In this document: positions 46,300 to 54,891 of the stretch, piece by piece
How the letters are laid out: each line of letters starts with the position of its first letter
How positions within the stretch are numbered: position 1 is the first letter of the stretch
DNA from: Bacteroidota bacterium
GTDB taxonomy: Bacteria; Bacteroidota; Bacteroidia; 2-12-FULL-35-15
Assembly (NCBI GenBank): GCA_947469885.1
Contig: CANIQT010000004.1
Coordinates: 62,001-126,000 of the forward strand
Length of the DNA: 64,000 bases
Direction: 5' to 3'
The notes under the pieces: generated by a model
The model's database searches: none
What the model saw: only the letters and a program-made list of their open reading frames with translations
Told to the model about the DNA's origin: nothing
Made by a program: the position numbers and the translations under genes

Positions 46300-48171
46300 T
46301 TACTGCACAACTATTTTCTTATTCATTACATTATTTTTCTCATCAATAATCTGCACAAAATAAATTCCCTTTTCAAAACCACTTAAATCTATTACAGATT
46401 TTGGGTTATTTACCGTTGATTGAAATACACATTCGCCAATAACATTCATCACTTTAATATTTTTAATATCAATAGTTGAACTTGAAATTTGAAACTTTCC
46501 GGTAGTTGGGTTTGGATATAAACTTATTTCGTTTTCAGACGATAAATCATTAATTCCTACAGCATTATTTAAATTAATGTTATCTATATAAAGATTATCA
46601 CCACCTCTCGAAATGCCTTTAAATCGTATTAATACATCAGGTTGACTGCCAATGGTAGAAAAGTCGACTGTATCTTTTCGCCATTGGGTTGAATTAGGTA
46701 TAAATGGAATGGTGCCTGATGATGAAGGAACAGTAGCAAGAGCAACGTCTCCTTTTGTATAAAAACTATTCCATGTTAAACCACAATCAGTCGAAGCTTC
46801 CACTTTAAGTGAATCATGATAAGTAGTTGAGTAAGGGCGATAAGCCACATCAAACGTAAGTTGCAAAGGCTGCTGAGCAATGGAAAAATTAACGGCTGGC
46901 AGGTATAAATTATCAACTCTGCCTGCCTGGATAAACCAAAACTGCAAACGGGAGGAAGAAGTGCTTGCACCAAACCCACCAACAGTATCAACCTTTTCCC
47001 ATGTATAATCATTATCAGGATTATCAATGCGCCAGTCGGTTGAAGGAAAAGTTGCTGATTGGAAACCTTCGAAAATAGAAGAAGTTACGCTGGATAGAGG
47101 TGCCATGATAAATGAAACGGAATAAGGGTTGTTAAAATTATTGTAATCAGTAGTACCGTTGGGAGAAGAAGTATAACAAGTAAAAATATGGTTTGTCGAA
47201 TTAGTTACGAATTGTGTAGGAAGTGTAATTATGTCGGTTGCATTCGTAGTCAAATTACCGGTCCAGCTTTGAGTCTGCAGGTTTATTCCATCAGTAGAAT
47301 AATTAATAATACAAGATGTAAGCGGGTTTGGTCCGTAGTTTTTAACCGTTACTACTGGTGTAAACGAAGTGCCGCAACTAGTAGGAGGTATGGATGAAAT
47401 CAAAGAAATTCCGGCATCGTCCGCTATCAGATGCGGAGCAGCAGAACCTGCCTGATAAACCATTTTGGTGGCATTGCTCTGAATAAAAGCAACAACAGAC
47501 AACTGGCTTAAATTAAAAGCAAAAATATTGATAGGAGAAACCAAATGAATGGTTTGTGTTTGACCGTTTGTCCATGCAGTATCGATTGGTGTACCATTTG
47601 CATCAGGAACCATTTTGCGCATTACTGTATAAAAATGATGTAACCCCGAACCTCCATTATAATTAGGAAGATGAACTCTGTCTTCGGCAATTGCTGCCTG
47701 CAACACAGGTTGCGCAATGGTTACATTCTGAGTACAGGTGATGGTAACATCGATAATCATCGAATCACCCGATGAGTTAAATGCAGAGGATACAGAAATA
47801 GTAAACGGGGAAGGAATGTTGTACTCATTGTCAATATTAACCTGCGTAATATTAGATACGTGAACGGGTGTTTGCCCATCCACACTTCCATAAGGGACAA
47901 GAGAGATATTGTAATAACCCGCCCGTGTATTTACATCCGTAGGATTTTGCAGATACATAGGGTCGGGCGAAGGAAAAGGTGGTCCCTGATACATAATGGA
48001 TACAGCTTTTGCGGTGTTGTGTGCCAAAAGTGTATCTAATGTCGGGTCGTAAGTTCCGCTTGGCGGACAAGTGCCCGAAGTAAATTCTTCAACTAATACG
48101 GTGCGTTAGCTTTGTGCATTTGCAATCATAGCAACGAACAAGAAAATAAAAATGGGAAAGAGTTTTTTCAT
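46300..48171 (-). pseudogene. Omp28-like secreted protein with T9SS domain, interrupted by one in-frame stop
   Basis: Reading from ATG at 48171: a signal peptide (MKKLFPIFIFLFVAMIANAQ), then AGC TAA CGC, then in the same frame RTVLVEEFTSGTCPPSGTYD and on without further break to 46300. The TAA (48108-48106) replaces what would naturally be CAA, a single C-to-T change. After it an open frame from TTG at 48027 (575 residues) carries the Omp28-like region, a beta domain with a CARDB-like piece, a MAM/jelly-roll-like domain and a T9SS sorting domain (SLYPNPTTGKFQISSSTIDI to KKIVVQ). Recent nonsense mutation or sequence error are both possible. Confidence 0.78.
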
Positions 48172-48223
48172 GGTTCATACATTTAATTTGTTAATGCAAA
48201 TTTATAAATATTTTTAAATATGC

Positions 48224-48256
48224 AAAAAAGCCTGGCATTTCTGTCAGGCTTTTTTG
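48224..48256 (-). terminator. Hairpin terminator of the 114-residue gene
   Basis: AAAAAAGCCTG pairs with CAGGCTTTTTT, loop GCATTTCTGT. T runs lie on both sides, so it may work in both directions. Confidence 0.82.
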
Positions 48257-48274
48257 TTCCCAATTATAATCTTA

Positions 48275-48619
48275 CTATTTCACGATAATTACGAAAATTG
48301 CATCTCCCAACGGACCTGCCTTGTTTCGTGCATTGAGATAATAAGCTTTGATATAAACTTTCATACCAATGTCAGAAGTAGTAAAAAACTTTTCGAAAAT
48401 GGTTTTGTTTTCCGCTGTTTGATTAACGTAATCTTCCGGAGCAGGTTCGGGTGCATCCGCTGCAACTATCACCATCATTATTCCAATGGAATGAACATCT
48501 TTTGGTTTTGCTTTTTTTGTAGGAAACTCCGGATCAAATGCAAAAAAAGTTAACGTTAAAGGGTTTCTGGCGATGCAAGCAATTCCCGGACAAATTTCTT
48601 GGTCGGTGTATATGTCCAT
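48275..48619 (-). CDS. Hypothetical small protein, possibly beta-sandwich
   Basis: 114 residues, no signal peptide, Cys pair in CPGIACIARN near the start. The C-terminal half (FTTSDIGMKVYIKAYYLNAR, NKAGPLGDAIFVIIVK) reads like the last strands of an Fn3-type domain. The same pattern (GKKVFVQGAGVGASKHLVWS) ends the protein at 49562-50179. Unknown function. It has its own terminator. Confidence 0.6.
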   Translation of the reverse strand: MDIYTDQEICPGIACIARNPLTLTFFAFDPEFPTKKAKPKDVHSIGIMMVIVAADAPEPAPEDYVNQTAENKTIFEKFFTTSDIGMKVYIKAYYLNARNKAGPLGDAIFVIIVK

Positions 48620-48654
48620 TTTTTTTACTGGTTAGCGTACAGGTTAATTAATAT

Positions 48655-48771
48655 AGTTTTAAAGTTTGTACAACATAATACCCTCATTTGAAAAATGAAG
48701 GAGAACAGTAATAAACTTACTTTTCGTTTGAAAATATTAAATTGGTGGATGATGGGATAGCGGTGCTGAAA
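48655..48771 (+). pseudogene. Decayed duplicate of the mfd 3' end
   Basis: AGTTTTAAAGTTTGTACAAC, then ATGAA.GAGAACA.TAATAA, TGAAAATATTAAAT and GTGGATGATGG run in the same order and nearly the same spacing as mfd 46057-46173. Its first frame reads VLKFVQHN, then a stop, then KMKENSNKLTF, then loses frame. It is 2.5 kb downstream of mfd, same orientation. Confidence 0.85.
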
Positions 48772-48812
48772 GACCTCACCCCCAGCCCCTCTCCTTGAAG
48801 GAAGGAGAGGGG
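48772..48812. repeat. Dispersed CTCACCCC repeat copy abutting the mfd remnant
   Basis: ACCTCACCCCCAGCCCCTCT leads into CTCCTTGAAGGAAGGAG and GGGGAG. It starts at the point where similarity to mfd ends. Confidence 0.7.
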
Positions 48813-48848
48813 AGCGATTTCTGGAAGTAATATGCATTTATTTTTTTA

Positions 48849-49415
48849 TTAATACTGCATCTTTTTAAAACCAAATCTAAACCCTATATTCAGCATCACC
48901 AATGGGTTTGGCTCTTTATCATTGAGCATATACGAACAACTTAATCCGGTAACGGGATAAATTCCAAAACCTTTATTTCTTGGAAATGGTTTAAAATCAT
49001 AACCAGTTTCAAAAGCCACTCCAGTGCGGTGAATAATGAACTGACCATTTCCCATGGAAGAACCCATTGGGTCTTCTATATAATGGTCCATTGCTATTTC
49101 GTGATTGTGTGCAAACCCTGCTCCAAGGTAAAAACCTTTTACAAGAAACAGTCGGTAAGTCAAGGTTATTGCACCTGCTTCGCGTTGTGGCGAATTGATA
49201 TAAATTTCTTTCGCACGAAAATCGAGAGCACTTTGTTTGTTACCAGTTTTGAAAAATACTCCTGCTGCACCATATACTCCACCAGCCGGGGAGGCATTGT
49301 ACATTCCGCCACTATAGCCTATTTCAATATACAATTTATGACGATTGTTTAATTCCTGTGCTTTTGCATTTAATGCAAACACACTTAAAACGAGCACTAC
49401 TATTAAGTTTTTCAT
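48849..49415 (-). CDS. Outer-membrane beta-barrel-like protein
   Basis: 188 residues with signal peptide (about 1-19, ending NAKA|QE). The mature part alternates strands (KLYIEIGYSGGMYNASPAGG; GAITLTYRLFLVKGFYLGAG; TGVAFETGYDFKPFPRNKGF; LVMLNIGFRFGFKKMQY), typical of small eight-stranded barrels. No enzyme signature. Function unknown. Confidence 0.7.
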   Translation of the reverse strand: MKNLIVVLVLSVFALNAKAQELNNRHKLYIEIGYSGGMYNASPAGGVYGAAGVFFKTGNKQSALDFRAKEIYINSPQREAGAITLTYRLFLVKGFYLGAGFAHNHEIAMDHYIEDPMGSSMGNGQFIIHRTGVAFETGYDFKPFPRNKGFGIYPVTGLSCSYMLNDKEPNPLVMLNIGFRFGFKKMQY

Positions 49416-49561
49416 TTGTTTTAAGATTTAAATTGATTAGTAATTAAATTTATTTACCCAAAGTTTTAAAAAAAGCAGCGGAAACATCTATAAAAACGTC
49501 AGTTGCAACTAGCGCTACAATTCGATGTTCCCGGTGCTTTGTGGTTTTTAGCTCTCTGTCA

Positions 49562-50179
49562 CTAGATGACATACATGTATATCACATTGCTCCACACTAG
49601 GTGTTTGCTTGCGCCAACACCAGCGCCCTGAACGAAAACTTTTTTCCCGCTTTCAAGCAAGTCTAATAAGACTTTCCTGTCGGACGAAACTTTAGTCTTC
49701 CATGTTTCCCGATCGCTGCCTTCCACTTGCGTGTACCTGAAAATGTAGGAATTGGCGCTACGACCTAAGGAATCCATGCTGGCATATACCTCTCCGGAGT
49801 TATCACCAACACCTAAGGTAAAACCTTTTGGTTTAGGCAAATCTCCTACAGGAGTTCCAGTTTTCCAGATGTCAAATCCGCTTTTCAATGCAGTTTCCTC
49901 ATCATTACCGCAATTCTGCTGAACATACAACGCCAGCGCAGTAATCCAATCGATGAGTGATTTTCTTGCAGAATTTTTGGCAGCGGTTTTAGCCTTGCTG
50001 CCTCTGTCTGCAAGTTTATCCGAAAATGTATTGATTTTCGTTTGACCTGAAGCAAGTGAGGGTGACGGAGTCGGATAATCTACCGAATCTGCCTCTGTAT
50101 CATCATGAATTTTCTGAGCTGCCACAACAAGGTCGCTATCCTTTGTTTTGGAAAAACCATACTTAATCTTGACTTTCAT
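49562..50179 (-). CDS. Hypothetical cytosolic protein, Fn3-like C-terminus
   Basis: 205 residues, no signal peptide. A lysine-rich start (KVKIKYGFSKTKDSDLVVAA), a Ser/Ala/Lys helical middle (LADRGSKAKTAAKNSARKSL; WITALALYVQQNCGNDEETA) and a beta C-terminus (SANSYIFRYTQVEGSDRETW, then GKKVFVQGAGVGASKHLVWS). Not recognised. Ends like the 114-residue protein at 48275, suggesting kinship. A G/C level slightly above the neighbours is visible by eye. Confidence 0.62.
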   Translation of the reverse strand: MKVKIKYGFSKTKDSDLVVAAQKIHDDTEADSVDYPTPSPSLASGQTKINTFSDKLADRGSKAKTAAKNSARKSLIDWITALALYVQQNCGNDEETALKSGFDIWKTGTPVGDLPKPKGFTLGVGDNSGEVYASMDSLGRSANSYIFRYTQVEGSDRETWKTKVSSDRKVLLDLLESGKKVFVQGAGVGASKHLVWSNVIYMYVI

Positions 50180-50377
50180 ATCTCAATTGTTTTTGGACTC
50201 GTTATTTTGATTACATCTTTCATTTTGTTGTGTTCCGAGAATTCCGCTGGTGAATCAAATTTACTTGCGGAAACATCGCACTTGCGCAGTGTTATATGTT
50301 TATAAAATTTATTTTTTCCTATTTTAAACTATTTTTGTTCAATTTTTTAATCAATACCAGTGTTGCCAATGTTTTTT

Positions 50378-50650
50378 GGAACGTCCCAAAAACATTTTTC
50401 GTACAGACGAAAAACATTTTGCCTGTACAAAAATGATTTTTGCCCAGGCAAAAAACATTTTGGGACGTTACTTAAGTGTTTTTGCCTGGACGAAAACCTT
50501 TTTGAAACGTTACAAAGGCATTTTTGCCTGTTCCAAACCTATTTAGTAACGTCCCAAAACGCCAATGGGACGTTCCAAAATTCCATTTCCATGTTGAAAT
50601 GGAACATTTCCGGGTACAAAAACTCCATCGCCAACAGGCAAAACAGTGTT
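50378..50650. repeat. Thirteen-unit 21-bp degenerate array with dyads
   Basis: Thirteen 21-base units, of the types GGGACGTYnCAAAAnCATTT and TGCCTGGACGAAAACCTTTT. Dyads mark the period: TTTTTCGT/ACGAAAAA (centre 50404.5), TTTTG/CAAAA (50424.5), TTTTTGCC/GGCAAAAA (50445.5), GTTTT/AAAAC (50487.5), AACGTCCCA/TGGGACGTT (50561), TTCCATTTC/GAAATGGAA (50592.5). It fills the centre of the 861-base gap 50180-51040. The rest of the gap is AT-rich with scattered TAAGGT motifs and no gene. Confidence 0.82.
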
Positions 50651-51040
50651 TTTATTCCAATTTTAAGCATTGAAACAAAGCAAAACAGTTCATTTATTCA
50701 ATCAAAGAACGAAAAACGCTTAATATTAAGCGTACTTTAAAAATTTGTGATTTGTTGCCCAACCATACTATTACAGGTTCAAGGACTTTTTAAAGTAGTA
50801 AGGTTCACTACATGCGGTTTGATTTAGGTATTTGTAATTTAATTAATGCTTCTGATAGGTTATACGTTGACTTTGAAAATAAGGTTTCACTTTTTTGCAA
50901 TTATTTTTTTGCTGGTCATATAAGGTTATAAGCAGGGTTTCGGAAAGGGTTACGTTTTTTTGCAAATATTTTTTAAAATAAAATCCTTCCTGATTTTATT
51001 ATGCCTTAGTGGTAAATTCCAAAAGTATTAAATCTTACTT

Positions 51041-52585
51041 TTATTTCAACCCCTGCAATGCCTTTTTAAAACTAACTTTCTCTTCTATTATTTCAGATAG
51101 TTTATCAATAGAAACTCTTTCTTGTAACATTGTATCGCGATAACGGATAGTTACTTTATTATCAGTCAAAGAATCATGGTCAATGGTAATGCAGAACGGA
51201 GTACCAATGGCATCCTGTCTCCGGTAACGTTTACCAATCGTGTCTTTTTCATCGTACGTACAAGAGTTGTCAAACTTTAACATATCCATTATTTCACGGG
51301 CTTTTTCGGGTAAACCGTCTTTTTTTACTAAAGGAAGTATAGCAACTTTAATAGGAGCTAAAAATGCAGGAAGGTTAAGAGCCACACGGGTGGTGCCGTC
51401 TTCCAGTTTTTCTTCAATGAATGCTTTTGATAAAACAGCAAGGAACAAACGGTCAAGCCCTACTGATGTTTCCACCACATAAGGCACATAATTCTGGTTG
51501 AGTTCCGGGTCAAAATATTGTAATTTTTTTCCTGAATGTTGCTCGTGTGCTTTCAAATCGAAATCCGTCCTACTGTGAATTCCTTCTAGTTCCTTAAATC
51601 CGAAAGGGAAGTTAAATTCAATATCGCAAGCGGCATTGGCATAATGTGCTAATTTTAAATGGTCATGAAAACGGTAATTATCTTTTCCTAAACCTAACGA
51701 AAGGTGCCAGTTCATCCGGGTTTGTTTCCATTGGTTATACCATTCCATCTCTGTTCCCGGGCGGACAAAATATTGCATTTCCATTTGTTCAAACTCGCGC
51801 ATTCTGAAAATAAATTGACGGGCTACAATCTCGTTACGAAACGCTTTCCCGGTTTGTGCAATACCAAAAGGAATTTTCATTCTTCCTGATTTCTGAACAT
51901 TCAGAAAGTTTACAAATATTCCCTGTGCTGTTTCAGGGCGGAGATAAATAATGTTTGAATCCTCAGTAACAGCACCCATTGAAGTGCTGAACATTAAATT
52001 AAACTGTCTTACTTCAGTCCAGTTTTTTGTACCTGAAATAGGGCAAACAATTTCGCAATCAATAATTATCTGTCTTACTTCTTCAAGGTTATTTTTTTCT
52101 AGAGCATCCTTAAAGCGTGAAAGTATTCCATCCGCTTTTGCCTGATTTTCTAATACTCTTGGGTTAGTGGTACAAAATGTTTCTTCATTAAATGATTCAC
52201 CAAAACGTTCTTTTGCTTTGTCCACTTCTTTCTGAATCTTTGCTTCAATCTTCGCCACATGCTCCTCTATTAGCACATCTGCCCGATAACGTTTCTTGCT
52301 GTCTTTGTTATCAATCAAGGGGTCGTTAAAGGCATCTATATGTCCAGAAGCCTTCCAAGTAGTAGGGTGCATAAAGATGGCTGCATCAATACCCACAATG
52401 TTTTCGTGCATCTGTACCATAGCTTTCCACCAGTAGTCGCGCAGGTTTTTTTTTAATTCCACACCCATTTGTCCGTAATCATACACAGCACTCAAGCCAT
52501 CATAAATTTCACTGCTTTGAAAAATAAATCCGTATTCTTTTGAATGCGAAATAATGTTTTTAAAAATATCTTCTTGGTTTGCCAT
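51041..52585 (-). CDS. glyS: Glycyl-tRNA synthetase (eukaryote/archaeal-like, single chain)
   Basis: 514 residues. Class II core: motif 2/3 blocks AFRNEIVARQFIFRMREFEQ and YVPYVVETSVGLDRLFLAVL, substrate loop YLRPETAQGIFVNFLN and the start YGFIFQSSEIYDGLSAVYDY. The C-terminal anticodon-binding domain ends QERVSIDKLSEIIEEKVSFK. It charges tRNA-Gly as an alpha2 dimer, unlike the alpha2beta2 GlyQS of E. coli. A -7 element lies about 28 bases upstream. Confidence 0.96.
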   Translation of the reverse strand: MANQEDIFKNIISHSKEYGFIFQSSEIYDGLSAVYDYGQMGVELKKNLRDYWWKAMVQMHENIVGIDAAIFMHPTTWKASGHIDAFNDPLIDNKDSKKRYRADVLIEEHVAKIEAKIQKEVDKAKERFGESFNEETFCTTNPRVLENQAKADGILSRFKDALEKNNLEEVRQIIIDCEIVCPISGTKNWTEVRQFNLMFSTSMGAVTEDSNIIYLRPETAQGIFVNFLNVQKSGRMKIPFGIAQTGKAFRNEIVARQFIFRMREFEQMEMQYFVRPGTEMEWYNQWKQTRMNWHLSLGLGKDNYRFHDHLKLAHYANAACDIEFNFPFGFKELEGIHSRTDFDLKAHEQHSGKKLQYFDPELNQNYVPYVVETSVGLDRLFLAVLSKAFIEEKLEDGTTRVALNLPAFLAPIKVAILPLVKKDGLPEKAREIMDMLKFDNSCTYDEKDTIGKRYRRQDAIGTPFCITIDHDSLTDNKVTIRYRDTMLQERVSIDKLSEIIEEKVSFKKALQGLK

Positions 52586-52612
52586 AAATTATTTACTTTT
52601 TTTGTTGAGGTG

Positions 52613-52620
52613 CAAAAGTA
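52613..52620 (-). promoter_or_regulatory. Putative -7 element for glyS
   Basis: The minus strand reads TACTTTTG, fitting TAnnTTTG, about 27 bases before the glyS start. Confidence 0.5.
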
Positions 52621-52661
52621 TATCTTATTGTTTATTTATATGCATTTTCAATATAAAATAT

Positions 52662-52669
52662 TATTTTTG
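52662..52669 (+). promoter_or_regulatory. Putative -7 element for the first collagen-like gene
   Basis: TATTTTTG fits TAnnTTTG, 28 bases before the ATG at 52698. Confidence 0.45.
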
Positions 52670-52697
52670 TTTCCAATAATTTTAAATAAAATCGTTT

Positions 52698-53306
52698 ATG
52701 AAAAAAAGCAAATTAGTATTTCTATTCGTTCTATCACTGGGTATTTCAACAATTTCATTGGCTCAACAAGGCCCTCCGGGCAAACAGGGTCCAACGGGTC
52801 CACAAGGTGCGCAGGGTCCTGCTGGTCCTCAAGGTCCTTCTGGACCACAAGGGCAGTCGGGTTTGCCAGGTCCTCAAGGTCCGGCCGGCATTCAAGGTGC
52901 GCAAGGTCTTCAAGGTCCTCAGGGAGTTCAAGGTCCGAAAGGGCAGTTAGGAGCCACAGGCGCTATGTCCACTTTTGCGGTTTCGTTTAATGTTGAAAAT
53001 AAAGAATCTTCTGCGTGGTTGATTGGTGATAAAGCGGATTATAATTCTGGTTCCAATTCAAATCCTACTCTTGTTTTGTACAGAGGTTTTACCTATCAAT
53101 TTAACATCAACGTTGCCGGTTTTCCTTTCAGAATTCAGTCTGTAAATATTGCAAATGGTGCACTTTATACAATAGGAATGACGCCAAGTATTCAAAATGT
53201 AGAAAAAGGAATTCTTACATTTAAAGTTCCGATGGATGCTCCAAATCAATTGTATTATATGTGTGATACTCATCCTGGAATGACTGGAGTAATAAATATA
53301 AAATAG
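52698..53306 (+). CDS. Secreted collagen-like protein with cupredoxin-like C-terminus
   Basis: 202 residues. Signal peptide about 1-23 (ending SLAQ), then about 22 Gly-X-Y triplets (from [20 protein letters not shown] to KGQLGATGA, about 24-91). A 100-residue beta domain follows, with [17 protein letters not shown] and ending [16 protein letters not shown]. The Cys, His and Met fit a type-1 copper site, but the first His position is Phe (GFPF), so copper binding may be weakened. Paralogue of the next gene, 43 bases downstream. Probably a surface fibrous protein; not shown to be a T9SS cargo. Confidence 0.82.
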   Translation: MKKSKLVFLFVLSLGISTISLAQQGPPGKQGPTGPQGAQGPAGPQGPSGPQGQSGLPGPQGPAGIQGAQGLQGPQGVQGPKGQLGATGAMSTFAVSFNVENKESSAWLIGDKADYNSGSNSNPTLVLYRGFTYQFNINVAGFPFRIQSVNIANGALYTIGMTPSIQNVEKGILTFKVPMDAPNQLYYMCDTHPGMTGVINIK

Positions 53307-53349
53307 AGCATAAAGTAGAAATTATAAATCCTAAAATCTAGATTATCAA

Positions 53350-54771
53350 ATGAAAAAACAAACTATTCTTTTAGCAGTCATTATAACTTGTCAATTATCA
53401 ATTGTCAATTCCTTTGCCCAATCACCGCAAGGATTCAATTACCAAGCAGTAGCACGAACCTCTTCGGGAGTGGCAATTACCAATCAATCTATCGGGTTGC
53501 AAATTCGACTTTTGCAAGGCAGTGCTACAGGTACTGTGGTTTATACCGAAACACATACCTCTACTTCTAATAATATTGGTTTATTAAATGTAGTGGTTGG
53601 TACAGGAATTACTATTGATAATTTCAATTTAATTGACTGGGCAAATGGTCCTTATTTTATTGAAATAAGTATGGATGTAACAGGAGGTGCTACGTATGTA
53701 TTGATGGGCGCTCAACAATTAATGAGTGTGCCTTATGCCCTGTATGCTGCCAATGGCGGCACAACAGGAGCTACAGGAGCCACAGGAGGTATAGGTCCTC
53801 AGGGAGTGATTGGTTTGACAGGAGCGACAGGTGATGTGGGTCCCACAGGAAATACAGGTGCAACAGGTTTCAGTGGCTCCGATGGCGATAGGTATGCAAC
53901 TTCTTCTACCGATATGCTGACCATTGGATTGGGGATGCAAAGTTTAACTGTTCAAACGGGATTACAATATTCAGTTGGACAAACGGTACTAATAGCAAAT
54001 TCTGTTACTGATTTAATGAAAGGAAACTGTGTTTCTTATAATCCTTTGACAGGAGCATTGGTTGTGAATGTTACCATCGTTTCTGGTTCAGGGACATTTG
54101 GTAGTTGGAATGTTAATTTGGATGGAGCACCAGGTCCTGTGGGAGCTGCAGGGGCAACAGGACCTGCGGGTGCAAATGGTACTAACGGCAGTAACGGGGC
54201 AACAGGGGCCACAGGAGATAACGGAACTAATGGAACAAATGGTGTTAATGGCGCAACAGGTGCAACAGGAACTAATGGAACAAACGGAACCAATGGTGTG
54301 AACGGAGCAACAGGAGCTACCGGTGCGAATGGAACAAATGGTGTTAATGGTGCTACAGGTGCTACAGGAGCAACAGGAACTAATGGAATAAACGGTACAA
54401 ATGGAACCAATGGCGCAACCGGTGCGACAGGTGCTGCCGGGGTTTATGCCGCCCAGTTTAATTTTGTGAACAATGGTTTTACCTCGTGGTTAGTGGGCAA
54501 TGTTTCTGATTATGTATCCGGAAATAATTCGAATCCTACTCTTAATTTATATAAAGGACACACCTATTATTTTAACGTAACTGTAAGCGGACATCCTTTA
54601 AGAATTTCTTCAACCAATGTATTCCCTGGAACACCATTTAATACAGGTGTCACCAACCAGGATGCTCAAAACAGTGTATTGGTTTTTAAAGTGCCTCAGG
54701 ATGCACCCGCTACTTTATATTATAATTGTATTTATCATTCAGGCATGTTAGGGGTTATTAGTATTCACTAG
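53350..54771 (+). CDS. Large collagen-like protein with cupredoxin-like C-terminus
   Basis: 473 residues. Signal peptide about 1-24 (ending SFAQ), then a Bacteroidota exoprotein N-domain (PQGFNYQAVARTSSGVAITN; QQLMSVPYALYAANGG). Gly-X-Thr repeats run at 136-180 and, longer, at about 255-370 (GATGATGTNGTNGTNGVNGA), separated by a beta region. The C-terminal domain is homologous to the previous gene and ends YYNCIYHSGMLGVISI. It keeps the first His (SGHPLRIS), so all four type-1 copper ligands are present. GXT repeats are the threonine-rich variant that favours glycosylation in bacterial collagens. A terminator follows. Confidence 0.84.
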   Translation: MKKQTILLAVIITCQLSIVNSFAQSPQGFNYQAVARTSSGVAITNQSIGLQIRLLQGSATGTVVYTETHTSTSNNIGLLNVVVGTGITIDNFNLIDWANGPYFIEISMDVTGGATYVLMGAQQLMSVPYALYAANGGTTGATGATGGIGPQGVIGLTGATGDVGPTGNTGATGFSGSDGDRYATSSTDMLTIGLGMQSLTVQTGLQYSVGQTVLIANSVTDLMKGNCVSYNPLTGALVVNVTIVSGSGTFGSWNVNLDGAPGPVGAAGATGPAGANGTNGSNGATGATGDNGTNGTNGVNGATGATGTNGTNGTNGVNGATGATGANGTNGVNGATGATGATGTNGINGTNGTNGATGATGAAGVYAAQFNFVNNGFTSWLVGNVSDYVSGNNSNPTLNLYKGHTYYFNVTVSGHPLRISSTNVFPGTPFNTGVTNQDAQNSVLVFKVPQDAPATLYYNCIYHSGMLGVISIH

Positions 54772-54788
54772 GTTACAATTTATTTAAT

Positions 54789-54828
54789 AAAAGCCCTGTT
54801 TCGAATTTTTTCGAAGCAGGGCTTTTTT
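54789..54828 (+). terminator. Rho-independent terminator after the collagen-like genes
   Basis: AAAAGCCCTG pairs with CAGGGCTTTTTT, with an inner TTCGAA repeat. Confidence 0.88.
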
Positions 54829-54871
54829 ATAACAATGAATTTTCAAAAGAGTAAACAATTAATAAAAACAA

Positions 54872-54879
54872 TACATTTG
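54872..54879 (+). promoter_or_regulatory. Putative -7 element for the DUF3109 gene
   Basis: TACATTTG fits TAnnTTTG, 12 bases before the ATG at 54892, which favours this start over the ATG at 54835. Confidence 0.45.
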
Positions 54880-54891
54880 CAAAAACAAAAT

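Noticed and set aside
48106..48108. Programmed recoding of the stop in the Omp28-like gene
   Set aside because: TAA is not a selenocysteine or pyrrolysine codon and there is no hairpin or slippery site next to it. Mutation or sequence error is simpler.
50360..50740. 126-residue open frame with 7-residue periodicity
   Set aside because: It is the shadow of the 21-bp array. Composition is odd (many Cys, His, Phe) and no homology is apparent.
50774..50950. Third TAAGGT dyad array
   Set aside because: TAAGGT occurs at 50799, 50880 and 50921 with steps of 81 and 41, but no ACCTTA half-sites, so the dyad is missing.
52544..52990. Ser/Arg-rich frame overlapping the first collagen-like gene
   Set aside because: It is an alternative frame across the GGT/CCN triplets; the gene at 52698 has the signal peptide and conserved C-terminus.
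54036..54410. Proline-rich frame opposite the collagen gene
   Set aside because: It is the reverse translation of Gly-X-Thr repeats; the plus-strand frame has signal peptide, domains and terminator.
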